From Lachnospiraceae bacterium UBA7054 (GTDB lineage: Bacteria; Bacillota; Clostridia; Lachnospirales; Lachnospiraceae), in assembly GCA_002492725.1 (NCBI GenBank), contig DLAF01000021.1, positions 98,103 through 128,664 of the forward strand: DNA of 30,562 nucleotides, given 5' to 3'. The notes beneath the pieces are model-generated. The model was not told where the DNA came from and did no database searches. It saw nothing but the letters and a program-made list of their open reading frames with translations. The translations under genes and the position numbers were made by a program. How positions within the stretch are numbered: the stretch's first letter is position 1; each line of letters opens with the position of its first letter. This document shows positions 24,282-30,562 of the stretch, in pieces.

Positions 24282-24719
24282 ATGAGAGAAAACAAAATGA
24301 CAACAGACAATGCGGAGAAGATTTCTGCTGAGTTTCATGTGTTCTGCCGGAAGGTGATCAGGCGGAGCGTTCTGAACCAGCTCCGGGGGTATGTCAGGTA
24401 CTGTAAGAATTATGGGACGGTGCCTTTGGAGGAAACAGAAGAAAGCGCGATGGCAGTTTATGATGATGTTCTGGAGGGAAAAGTTAAAATCCCCGTGTGC
24501 GGAACCGTTGTTCTGATCGGAGATGAGAAACTTGCCGCTGCGCTTTTGGAAATGCAGGACACAAAAAGGGAGATCGTCTTAAGGAACACCGCATTTGGAT
24601 ATTCCCTGTCAGAGATAGCCGGGCAGCTTGAATTAGAATACGACACAGTGAGGCATTACAAGTCAAACGCAATGAAGGAACTGCGTGGGAAGGTGGGGAT
24701 AAATGCAGAAAAAGAATAA
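24282..24719 (+). CDS. Sigma-70-like regulatory protein of the ICE
   Basis: A 145-residue protein. The C-terminal ~60 residues are a sigma region-4-like helix-turn-helix: 'MQDTKREIVLRNTAFGYSLS', then 'EIAGQLELEYDTVRHYKSNA'. The N-terminal part ('AEFHVFCRKVIRRSVLNQLR') is helical. Proteins of this size precede the small HTH_16-type protein in Tn916/Tn4451-like elements and are thought to control transfer or excision genes. AAAGGA stands 6-7 nt before ATG 24282. The gene overlaps the next one by 17 nt. Confidence 0.82.
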   Translation: MRENKMTTDNAEKISAEFHVFCRKVIRRSVLNQLRGYVRYCKNYGTVPLEETEESAMAVYDDVLEGKVKIPVCGTVVLIGDEKLAAALLEMQDTKREIVLRNTAFGYSLSEIAGQLELEYDTVRHYKSNAMKELRGKVGINAEKE

Positions 24720-24942
24720 TGGCGGAAAACTTCCGGCGGGGGTGATCGCGTTGGCAGTGATTGGCGATGAGGAGGCAATGCAGGAAGTTTTCGACCAGTA
24801 CGAAAGACTGATCAACTATATACTCTTCTGTGAAATCAGAAGCTGGCAGTTAAACAGTACACTGATGCCTATAGAAGATATGGAACAACAAGTCAAGGCT
24901 GACCTGGTAAAAGCGATCAGGAAATTTACAATCAGGAATTAA
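24703..24942 (+). CDS. Conjugative-transposon helix-turn-helix protein (HTH_16-like)
   Basis: A 79-residue protein 'MQKKNNGGKLPAGVIALAVI' with 'GDEEAMQEVFDQYERLINYI' and 'MEQQVKADLVKAIRKFTI'. This resembles the short helix-turn-helix proteins found directly after a sigma-like gene in many conjugative transposons, where sequence similarity is to sigma region 2. Start and previous stop overlap (24703-24719), so translation is coupled. It probably works with the sigma-like protein as a split regulator. Confidence 0.78.
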   Translation: MQKKNNGGKLPAGVIALAVIGDEEAMQEVFDQYERLINYILFCEIRSWQLNSTLMPIEDMEQQVKADLVKAIRKFTIRN

Positions 24943-25518
24943 CGTAGTGGAGTGCGGAGATGCTCCTGGATTATCTTTTCATTATACTTGTCGCTCTGAT
25001 AAAGTGCATAACATTTACGAAACGCCGACAGCAGGCGTCAGTGTCTTGTGCGCTTTACGGATTGATGAGCCGGACATAGATTTATCCGAAAAGTTTAGGC
25101 AGAATCCGGGGATGTACCTTGAAAACTGAATATGGTTCATTCTGTAAGACATATGGAGCAACGGAGCCATGTAATAGATACGCCATGATTGCCTGTCCAA
25201 CTTGGATAATATGCGAAGAAACATGGTAGTACATGTTGAAGCAAAGGCAGGAGCGGGAAAATATTTATTACAAATAAAGCAGGGGTGTTTTAAGGCGATG
25301 AGGTTGTTTCTTGATAATGATACTTCTCGGTGATTCCGAGTCTATAGAAGATGGTGCAATTCCAATGCGGGCCGTTTACCTAGCGGCAGCTTACAGAATG
25401 TTTTTATAATATCTGTCAATAAAAGAACAGCTAAGAGGGTGTTCTTTTATTGATGGATATTATAGGGAATAAAAATACCTGAAATTGGAAAGAATAGAAC
25501 AAATGTGAGGTGACTGAT
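24943..25518 (+). other. 576-bp gap with weak ORFs and RNA-like structure
   Basis: No convincing full gene is seen. A frame at 24947-25129 ends '...DIDLSEKFRQNPGMYLEN' but has only a GTG at its start and no ribosome site; it may be a gene remnant. A 40-codon frame starts at ATG 25211. 25321-25400 holds a small CTCGG/CCGAG hairpin (25326-25340) and GGTGCAATTCC, and 25405-25464 a very long hairpin listed separately. The region could be an untranslated leader controlling the small gene and recombinase downstream. Confidence 0.45.
25405..25464 (+). promoter_or_regulatory. Very stable 25-bp hairpin
   Basis: Bases 25405-25429 pair with 25440-25464 without interruption (23 Watson-Crick and 2 G-U pairs) around the 10-nt loop GCTAAGAGGG. 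No T-run follows, so it is not a standard terminator; T5 lies just before it. It stands about 55 nt upstream of the small gene at 25519. It could protect an RNA end, attenuate transcription, or be a DNA site for a dimeric protein. Confidence 0.6.
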
Positions 25519-25746
25519 TTGGGTAGAGAAAATGTGATGCGGACAGGCAAAGTAAAACGTGATATTCAAAAAGGAATCGAAGAGATAGACGGATCGAAAA
25601 CTCCATTACAGCGGACTCTGGATTATTTGTTACAAGTGGAGAATCCTTGTTGTTTTAACATGCAGGGATATCAGGTAGAACTGGAATGGACGAATACAGA
25701 GATCACCCTTCAAAATCGCCTGGAAGAGATGTTTGCATCTCTTTGA
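25519..25746 (+). CDS. Small unknown protein before the recombinase
   Basis: About 75 residues. The TTG at 25519 is preferred because GTGAGGTGA (25505-25513) gives a normal spacing; a GTG at 25510 overlaps that site, and an ATG at 25537 is another option. The sequence 'MRTGKVKRDIQKGIEEIDGS', 'PLQRTLDYLLQVENPCCFNM' and a final 'LQNRLEEMFASL' is helical and charged with no known domain. Its position between the regulators and the large serine recombinase is where excision or directionality factors lie in related elements, but nothing in the sequence proves this. Confidence 0.5.
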   Translation: MGRENVMRTGKVKRDIQKGIEEIDGSKTPLQRTLDYLLQVENPCCFNMQGYQVELEWTNTEITLQNRLEEMFASL

Positions 25747-25781
25747 GGGAAAATTTAGCAAAGGAAAATAGTTTACTTATG

Positions 25782-25810
25782 TTGAAGGGAAAACGATGGT
25801 GTGCTATAAT
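25782..25810 (+). promoter_or_regulatory. Promoter of the serine recombinase
   Basis: TTGAAG (25782-25787), a 17-nt spacer and a perfect TATAAT (25805-25810) lie 57 nt before the recombinase ATG. The recombinase can therefore be made independently of the upstream regulators. Confidence 0.75.
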
Positions 25811-25867
25811 CAAGTTGTGTAGAACGTCAGTTTAGTATGCCATTCATCACAGAATGGAGGGTGTACT

Positions 25868-27571
25868 ATGTTAAGACCAAATAATGTTCAAGTGAAAAAG
25901 AGGAAGCAGTCTGGCAAAAATAAGATTTGGCAGGCTGCTCTTTATTTACGTTTATCAAGAGAAGATGGTGACAAGGAAGAAAGCGACAGTGTAGTAAACC
26001 AGAAAGAATTACTGACTCAGTTTATATCTTTAGAGCCGGATGTTGTTGTGTATGATGTATATGTAGATGATGGCTGGAGTGGCACGAATTTTGACAGGCC
26101 AGACTTTATTCGTATGATGGCAGATATCAAAGCGGGAAAGGTGAATTGCGTCATTGTTAAGGATTTATCCAGATTTGGACGTAACTATATAGATGTCGGG
26201 CAGTATATTGAAAAGATTTTCCCTCTTTTGGATATCAGATTTATATCTGTGACAGACAATCTGGATAGTGTAAAATCCCCTCATACCATGAATACAATTA
26301 TGGTTCCTTTTAAGAATCTGATCAATGATGAGTATTGCCGAGATATATCCAATAAAGTGCGAAGTTCATTGGATATGAAACGCAAACAGGGAAAACATAT
26401 AGGATCTTTCGCTTGCTATGGATATAAGAAAGATCCCGAAGATCATAACCATCTTGTGATTGACGAAGAAGCGGCTGAAGTGGTAAGGGATATATACCGG
26501 TGGTATATTTCGGGTATGAGCATGCTGTCCATTTCACAGAAATTAAATGCTATGGGTGTGCCAAATCCATCATCATATAAGAAAATGCAGGGATTGAAAT
26601 ATAAAAACAGATATGAAAATATTGGCATGGGGAAATGGCCGGATAGTTCTGTCAGACGTATTTTAAGCAACCAGATGTATATTGGAAATCTTGTTCAGGG
26701 TACGTTAAAAATAAAAAGTTATAAAGTGCAGGTTGCTCAGAGACAGGACAAGGAAGACTGGATTATTGTTGAAAACACGCATGAGCCGATCATCAGCAAG
26801 GAAGATTTTGAAACGGTGCAGGATTTACTTCTTAGAAATACAAGAAAGGCTCCAGAAAGGACAACAGTGCATTTGTTTTCCGGATATGTAACATGCGGTG
26901 ACTGTGGAAGAAGCATGGCTAGGAAAGAAAATCATCATGCATATGGTGATTATACCTATTATGTTTGCAAAACACATACGAAAATAGATAAAACGGCATG
27001 TAGCAGACATACTACGAGAGCCGATAAACTGGAAAATATTGTCTTGTCATCCATTCAGACGCAAGTCGCTCTGGCTGTTGATATGGACGATGCCATTCGT
27101 TCTATCAGTACCAATGCAAATGCAAGCAAGGAGTCACTTCGTTTAGAGAAACTATTGGAAAAGGCAAAGGACGAAGTCAAAGAGATAGAATCGATGACAT
27201 TAGATTTATATCCGGATTGGAAGAGCGGTGTTATTTCTAAAGAGGAGTACCTTGAATTAAAGAAGCGCTTTGAGGATCAGAAGAAAAATTCCATGAAAAA
27301 AATACGGGACTTGCAGGATAAGATTGATGATATAGAAAGGGGACAGAGTGGAAGTAATCAATTTATTGACAATTTTATCGCGTATAAGAATATTGATAAG
27401 CTGACCAGAGAGGTTGTCGTAGCGCTGATTGAAATGATCTATATCTATGAAAATAATAAGATTAAGATTGTATTCAAATATCAAAATCCCTTTAAGGAAG
27501 CGATGGAATATATTGAAAATAATAAAACTCTGCTTAAAGAGGAACAGGCGAAAGCATTGCTGGGGGCATAA
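25868..27571 (+). CDS. Large serine recombinase (TnpX/TndX-like integrase)
   Basis: A 567-residue recombinase that should excise and integrate the ICE. Resolvase domain: catalytic Ser30 in 'ALYLRLSRED', 'DDGWSGTNFDRPDF', and 'VIVKDLSRFGRNY' with conserved Arg. The recombinase domain follows ('GSFACYGYKKDPEDHNHLVI', 'PDSSVRRILSNQMYIGNLVQ'), then a zinc ribbon with 'CGDCGRSM' and 'YYVCKTHTKIDKTACSRH', and a C-terminal coiled coil ('LLEKAKDEVKEIESMTLDLY'). Size and order match TnpX (Tn4451) and TndX (Tn5397). GGAGG stands about 8 nt before ATG 25868. The gene ends about 130 bp from the spoVAD junction, as expected for an integrase at an element's edge. Confidence 0.95.
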   Translation: MLRPNNVQVKKRKQSGKNKIWQAALYLRLSREDGDKEESDSVVNQKELLTQFISLEPDVVVYDVYVDDGWSGTNFDRPDFIRMMADIKAGKVNCVIVKDLSRFGRNYIDVGQYIEKIFPLLDIRFISVTDNLDSVKSPHTMNTIMVPFKNLINDEYCRDISNKVRSSLDMKRKQGKHIGSFACYGYKKDPEDHNHLVIDEEAAEVVRDIYRWYISGMSMLSISQKLNAMGVPNPSSYKKMQGLKYKNRYENIGMGKWPDSSVRRILSNQMYIGNLVQGTLKIKSYKVQVAQRQDKEDWIIVENTHEPIISKEDFETVQDLLLRNTRKAPERTTVHLFSGYVTCGDCGRSMARKENHHAYGDYTYYVCKTHTKIDKTACSRHTTRADKLENIVLSSIQTQVALAVDMDDAIRSISTNANASKESLRLEKLLEKAKDEVKEIESMTLDLYPDWKSGVISKEEYLELKKRFEDQKKNSMKKIRDLQDKIDDIERGQSGSNQFIDNFIAYKNIDKLTREVVVALIEMIYIYENNKIKIVFKYQNPFKEAMEYIENNKTLLKEEQAKALLGA

Positions 27572-27707
27572 TAATATATTGTCGTGGATATATGATATGT
27601 GATATTATATTTGAGAAATAGGTTTGTGAGAAAATCCTCTATTTTGTGAGGAATTTAGCATAAAAAAGCATGGGAAAAAATATATGGTTCTAACTTGACA
27701 GCAGCCC
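27572..27707. other. Right end of the ICE (attR region)
   Basis: Between the recombinase stop and recognisable SpoVAD coding the sequence is A/T-rich and non-coding. The frame of spoVAD turns from unrelated residues into the conserved 'PAAADTIKQ' at about 27701-27706, which places the crossover within a few bases there. TTTGTGAG occurs twice, 20 bp apart (27623-27630, 27643-27650), and TCCTC / GAGGA flank the second copy; these could be recombinase-binding sites. The exact core cannot be set without the uninserted gene. Confidence 0.6.
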
Positions 27708-28102
27708 CCGCTGCGGCGGATACAATCAAACAAAATCTGGAAGATTTTTCCAGACAGCCGCAGGATTATGACAAGATCATTACCGGTGATCTGGGTATCG
27801 TAGGAAAAGAGCTTTTGTTTGAACTGCTTTCGGAGCAGGACATTGATATCGCCAAGCAGTATATGGACTGCGGTATTGAAATCTATGACAGTGAGAAACA
27901 GCACACGGATGCAGGCGGGAGCGGCTGCGGATGCAGTGCGGTGGTGCTTTCCGCTTATATCTTAAAAAAGCTGGAGGAGGGCGTGTGGAAGCGGGTACTT
28001 TTTGTGCCGACGGGAGCGCTCTTGTCTAAGACCAGTTATAATGAGGGACAGACGATTCCGGGCATTGCTCATGGGGTGGTGCTGGAATGCTGGCAGAGGT
28101 GA
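27695..28102 (+). pseudogene. spoVAD: spoVAD, 3' portion cut off by the ICE
   Basis: About 134 codons encode the C-terminal part of stage V sporulation protein AD: 'PAAADTIKQNLEDFSRQ', 'DYDKIITGDLGIVGKELL', 'DCGIEIYDSEKQ', 'GGSGCGCSAVVLSAY', 'VLFVPTGALLSKTSYNEG' and 'IPGIAHGVVLE'. SpoVAD is a thiolase-fold protein of the SpoVA channel that binds dipicolinic acid and helps load it into spores. The frame is intact to its natural stop but lacks the N-terminal ~60%, replaced by ICE sequence. The TTG at 27695 is only the first start-like codon, not a true start. The usual neighbour spoVAE does not follow; a terminator does. Integration, not decay, is the likely cause, because the remaining codons are undamaged. 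Confidence 0.87.
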
Positions 28103-28136
28103 AAGTGATTTAGCAACGAGGGCGTAATAAAAATGG

Positions 28137-28174
28137 GACCTCCGATTCTGATGGAAACAGGATCGGAGGTCTTT
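28137..28174 (+). terminator. Terminator after spoVAD
   Basis: GACCTCCGATTC (28137-28148) pairs with GGATCGGAGGTC (28160-28171) over 12 bp with one wobble, followed by TTTG. It closes the spoVAD transcript. The A/T-rich stretch 28180-28343 holds no gene and probably carries the promoter of the next one. Confidence 0.75.
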
Positions 28175-28343
28175 GTGGCGTCGTATTTTTGATTTACATG
28201 AATCAGAATAGTTTTATTGGTGTGATTTTTTGCAATATTTGAAAAATATTTATGCAAATTGATGATGAAAATAAATAGAAATATGTTGATTTTTACACGA
28301 ATATAAAATATACTATACATAATAACAGGAAAGAGGATTTTTT

Positions 28344-29639
28344 ATGGATAGAAAGATTATGGGTTATCTGGAAAACTGGAAGCGCAGCGAACATCGTAAA
28401 CCCCTTGTTTTACAGGGAGCAAGGCAGGTCGGCAAGACGTACTCCGTTTTGGAGTTTGGCCGCACGCACTACGAGAATGTGGCATATTTCAATTTTGAGA
28501 CCAATCCCAGACTCAATGATACCTTTGCGGATAATATCAGTCCCGATTATCTGCTGCCGATTTTGTCCCATATTGCGGGGCAGACGATCATCAAAGAAAA
28601 GACGCTGATTGTCTTTGACGAGATACAGCTTTGCGAAAGGGCTTTGACGGCACTGAAATATTTTTGTGAAGATGCGCCGGATTATCATATTATCGTGGCC
28701 GGCAGTCTGCTCGGCGTGGCGGTCAACAGGGCGAAATTTTCGTTTCCGGTAGGGAAAGTGGATATCAAAACCATGTATCCCATGGATATGGAAGAGTTTA
28801 TGATTGCTATGGGAGAGGAGGGGCTTGCGGCGCAGATCAGGGAGTGCTTTGCGACGGATACGCCTTTGCCGCCGGCACTTCATGATACGGCAATGCAGCT
28901 TTATCGCAGATATCTCATTGTAGGCGGTATGCCGGAGTGTGTGGCGCAGTTTGCAGCGACCAAGGACGATATCCTTGTGCGGCATACGCAGGATACTATT
29001 CTTGTGAGTTACTTAAACGATATGAGTAAATATAATAATCTGAATGAAATAAAAAAGACACGGCTTGTCTATGACAACATTACCGTGCAGCTTTCCAGAA
29101 AAAACACGCGTTTTCAGTATAAGCTGATCAAAAAGGGCGGACGCGCCGCAGAATTTGAAAATGCGATTGAATGGCTTTGCCTGTCCGGTATTGTGTCACA
29201 GGTCTATCGAGTGGAACAGGTGAAAAAACCGCTTGAGAATTACCGTGACATTGACGCCTTCAAGATTTATGTTTCGGACATGGGGCTGCTCTTTGCCAAG
29301 AAGAATCTGGTGGCAAACGATGTCCTCTATATGGTCGAGGAGATCAATGATTATAAAGGCGGTATGGTGGAAAATTATGTCAATGTGCAGCTTTCCATAA
29401 ACGGGTATCAAACTTATTATTGGGAGTCTGCGCGCGGTGCGGAGATTGATTTTATCATCCAGCGGAACGGCAGACTGATTCCAATTGAAGTGAAAGCCGC
29501 CGATAACACGAAGGCGAAAAGCCTGAAAGTATATATGGAGACGTATCAGCCTGATTATGCGATCAAACTCTCTACAAAAAACTTTGGTTTTGCGGACGGG
29601 AAAAAGACGGTGCCGCTTTATGCCGCATTTTGTATTTAA
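28344..29639 (+). CDS. AAA-type ATPase with DUF4143 domain
   Basis: A 431-residue protein: Walker A 'GARQVGKT' (residues 25-32), Walker B 'LIVFDEIQ', and sensor-like 'HIIVAGSLLG'. A C-terminal DUF4143 region has a PD-(D/E)XK-like motif 'GAEIDFIIQ', then 'IPIEVKA'. This family is very common in gut Clostridia and Bacteroides, in many copies. Roles are mostly unknown; some members are linked to toxin-antitoxin or defence functions. AGAGG lies about 9 nt before ATG 28344. It is outside the ICE by the junction proposed here. Its end overlaps the convergent Rpn remnant by 4 nt. Confidence 0.88.
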   Translation: MDRKIMGYLENWKRSEHRKPLVLQGARQVGKTYSVLEFGRTHYENVAYFNFETNPRLNDTFADNISPDYLLPILSHIAGQTIIKEKTLIVFDEIQLCERALTALKYFCEDAPDYHIIVAGSLLGVAVNRAKFSFPVGKVDIKTMYPMDMEEFMIAMGEEGLAAQIRECFATDTPLPPALHDTAMQLYRRYLIVGGMPECVAQFAATKDDILVRHTQDTILVSYLNDMSKYNNLNEIKKTRLVYDNITVQLSRKNTRFQYKLIKKGGRAAEFENAIEWLCLSGIVSQVYRVEQVKKPLENYRDIDAFKIYVSDMGLLFAKKNLVANDVLYMVEEINDYKGGMVENYVNVQLSINGYQTYYWESARGAEIDFIIQRNGRLIPIEVKAADNTKAKSLKVYMETYQPDYAIKLSTKNFGFADGKKTVPLYAAFCI

Positions 29640-29914
29640 GCCCGGGTATATTCCCGCCATTCCTTCCGTTCGCTTTTCATATGTTTCTCTTCGTCATATT
29701 CAAAGATACTCACTGTGATTGCTTCCGCTCGATTCTTAGCCAAAAAGTCTGCAAGGATACCGTTTTTGATACAATCATCTACCGCTTTTTCTACTGCCTC
29801 CGATAAGGGCATTTGTTGGGTATATGTCCTTACCTGTTCCACATACTGCGCATACTCCTTTAACAGGCGGCATGCGTTAAGTAGTTCCCGTTTATGTCCG
29901 TGCTTTGTAAATGG
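29636..29914 (-). pseudogene. Rpn-type nuclease remnant (C-terminal ~90 codons)
   Basis: The minus-strand frame runs from an in-frame stop at 29915-29917 to TAA at 29636 and reads 'KHGHKRELLNACRLLKEYAQ', 'PLSEAVEKAVDDCIKNGILA', 'DFLAKNRAEAITVSIFEYDE'. This is the tail typical of Rpn/PDDEXK_2 proteins of a subfamily different from the ICE copy. The nuclease core is missing. A GTG at 29842 could start a 68-residue product but lacks support. Its stop overlaps the end of the DUF4143 gene on the other strand. Confidence 0.7.
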
Positions 29915-30108
29915 TTAGTTGGGTGCAAAGCATGGATTTTCTGAAACTTAGAAATAGAGATAGAAGTTACCGATCTGTTTTAAGAAAATATGCTTTTTTT
30001 ACTATAACACAAAGGTGACGAAATTGTAAATATTTGTCTTGAATATTTAATAAAGTTTGATTTCCAAAGGGTTACACGCTGTATTACAAGTGCAGCGTAT
30101 ATTTCAAT

Positions 30109-30137
30109 TTGCATAGAAATCCTTAAGATGATATACT
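30109..30137 (+). promoter_or_regulatory. Promoter upstream of the last gene
   Basis: TTGCAT (30109-30114), a 17-nt spacer and TATACT (30132-30137) form a good sigma-A promoter about 104 nt before the start at 30241. In the gap 29918-30240 the only other feature seen is a short ACGCTG / CAGCGT hairpin (30076-30098). Confidence 0.65.
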
Positions 30138-30240
30138 ATATGCAATCGCAATGCGCAGTTAATAGCCCAAATACCGTAGAAAAGGCGGATGACGATAAAG
30201 CGGCAGGCTGATAATTCGGCTGGCGAGGCAGGAAAGAAGC

Positions 30241-30480
30241 GTGATCGGCATGAGGGAAATGGAATTTAAGATGGAGCGCCCTGGACTTCTCAAGGAAGGA
30301 GACCGTGTCACGGTGACCGAGGGTGTGCTTCCCAGCAATTATTATTATACGATAGACCCGTCACTGGCGATGTCCGGGAATTTTCCCTTTCGGGAGCGGA
30401 TGCTGGAACGGGAGGGCGTGGTGACGGAGGTCATCGAGAACGCCAGAGGGTTTTATGTCAGGGCAAGGTTTGGAGAGTAA
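30241..30480 (+). CDS. Small unknown protein with SH3/KOW-like look
   Basis: A 79-residue protein with GTG start at 30241 (GGAAAG just upstream); ATGs at 30250 and 30259 are alternatives. 'GDRVTVTEGVLPSNYYYTID' and 'EREGVVTEVIENARGFYVRA' suggest a short beta-barrel in which a turn with Gly-Val-Val-Thr follows, similar to small SH3-like domains. No signal peptide or membrane segment. It has its own promoter at 30109. Family not recognised; function unknown. Confidence 0.6.
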   Translation: MIGMREMEFKMERPGLLKEGDRVTVTEGVLPSNYYYTIDPSLAMSGNFPFRERMLEREGVVTEVIENARGFYVRARFGE

Positions 30481-30507
30481 ATATTTACATAAATGAAAAC
30501 GCTAATC

Positions 30508-30524
30508 CCCCAGCTATGCTGGGG
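30508..30524. repeat. Short hairpin near the right edge
   Basis: CCCCAGC (30508-30514) and GCTGGGG (30518-30524) make a 7-bp stem with a 3-nt loop. It might belong to an IS200/IS605-like end or a terminator of the 30241 gene; no T-run follows and the window stops too soon to decide. Confidence 0.4.
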
Positions 30525-30562
30525 AGAATAGAGTAAGATGTAGCGAAGAAGATGGTATAGAA

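Noticed and set aside
24947..25129. 60-codon frame with a natural-looking C-terminus
   Set aside because: GTG start without ribosome site and no family match; kept only as a possible remnant in the gap description.
25211..25333. 40-codon frame MRRNMVVHVEAKAGAGKYLL onward
   Set aside because: Weak ribosome site and no homology recognised; not enough to call a gene.
25351..25380. Cobalamin riboswitch-like GGTGCAA...CC sequence
   Set aside because: Key conserved parts of the riboswitch are missing and no transport or B12 gene is downstream.
30508..30562. IS200/IS605 insertion sequence end
   Set aside because: Only one short hairpin is visible and the window stops before any transposase could be seen.
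1..30562. tRNA or rRNA genes
   Set aside because: No cloverleaf with a CCA-type end or rRNA-like conserved stretch was recognised on either strand by eye.

Overview
The window reads as the right-hand part of a large integrative and conjugative element (ICE) in a Gram-positive, spore-forming Clostridia host, most likely a Lachnospiraceae-type gut bacterium, followed by about 2.9 kb of flanking chromosome. The host call rests on strong AGGAGG-type ribosome sites, the TnpV and TnpX/TndX-like protein families, a SpoVAD fragment, a GHKL/LytTR two-component system and Rpn/PDDEXK and DUF4143 proteins. It is an inference from gene content. No rRNA or other species marker is present.

Layout. (1) 1-11376 is ICE core, all on the plus strand: the 3' part of a surface protein with InlB-type repeats, a giant DNA methyltransferase/SNF2-helicase fusion (1605-9635) with a complete tnpV gene nested in another frame (2539-2889), a PP-loop PAPS-reductase-like protein and a small partner. 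(2) 11491-19533 is a cargo locus. It has an AgrA/AgrC-like LytTR response regulator and GHKL sensor kinase, three pairs of 20-bp direct repeats that look like LytTR operators (before the regulator and before two target genes), and an array of unrecognised proteins in which two families (A and B) recur in diverged or broken copies, with a PPC-domain protein, an interrupted membrane protein and an Ig-domain lipoprotein. (3) 19576-21926 is a defence/addiction-like patch: a SymE toxin operon and a divergent XRE regulator share an operator region with three 16-bp palindromes, followed by an Rpn-type nuclease gene whose 3' end is duplicated. (4) 22008-23927 is the mobilisation module on the minus strand: MOBP-like relaxase, MobC-like accessory protein and a palindrome-rich oriT candidate. 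(5) 24282-27571 is the control and integration end: a sigma-like protein, a small HTH protein, a region rich in RNA structure, and a large serine recombinase with its own promoter.

Right of the recombinase, at about 27.70 kb, the sequence changes abruptly into the C-terminal ~130 codons of spoVAD, in frame to its natural end. The simplest reading is that the ICE is integrated inside spoVAD and that the attachment junction (attR) is here. The left end and the 5' half of spoVAD should lie upstream of this window, and so should the type IV secretion genes, none of which are visible. The flank then holds a DUF4143 ATPase, a truncated Rpn remnant and one small unknown gene.

How the parts would work together: relaxase, MobC and oriT start transfer; the helicase/methylase and PP-loop protein probably process or protect DNA; the recombinase excises and integrates the element; and the LytTR system appears to autoregulate and to drive the neighbouring cargo genes. 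The most noteworthy points are the nested tnpV gene, the spoVAD insertion, the LytTR-box regulon with its paralogous unknown proteins, and the triple-palindrome SymE/XRE control region.
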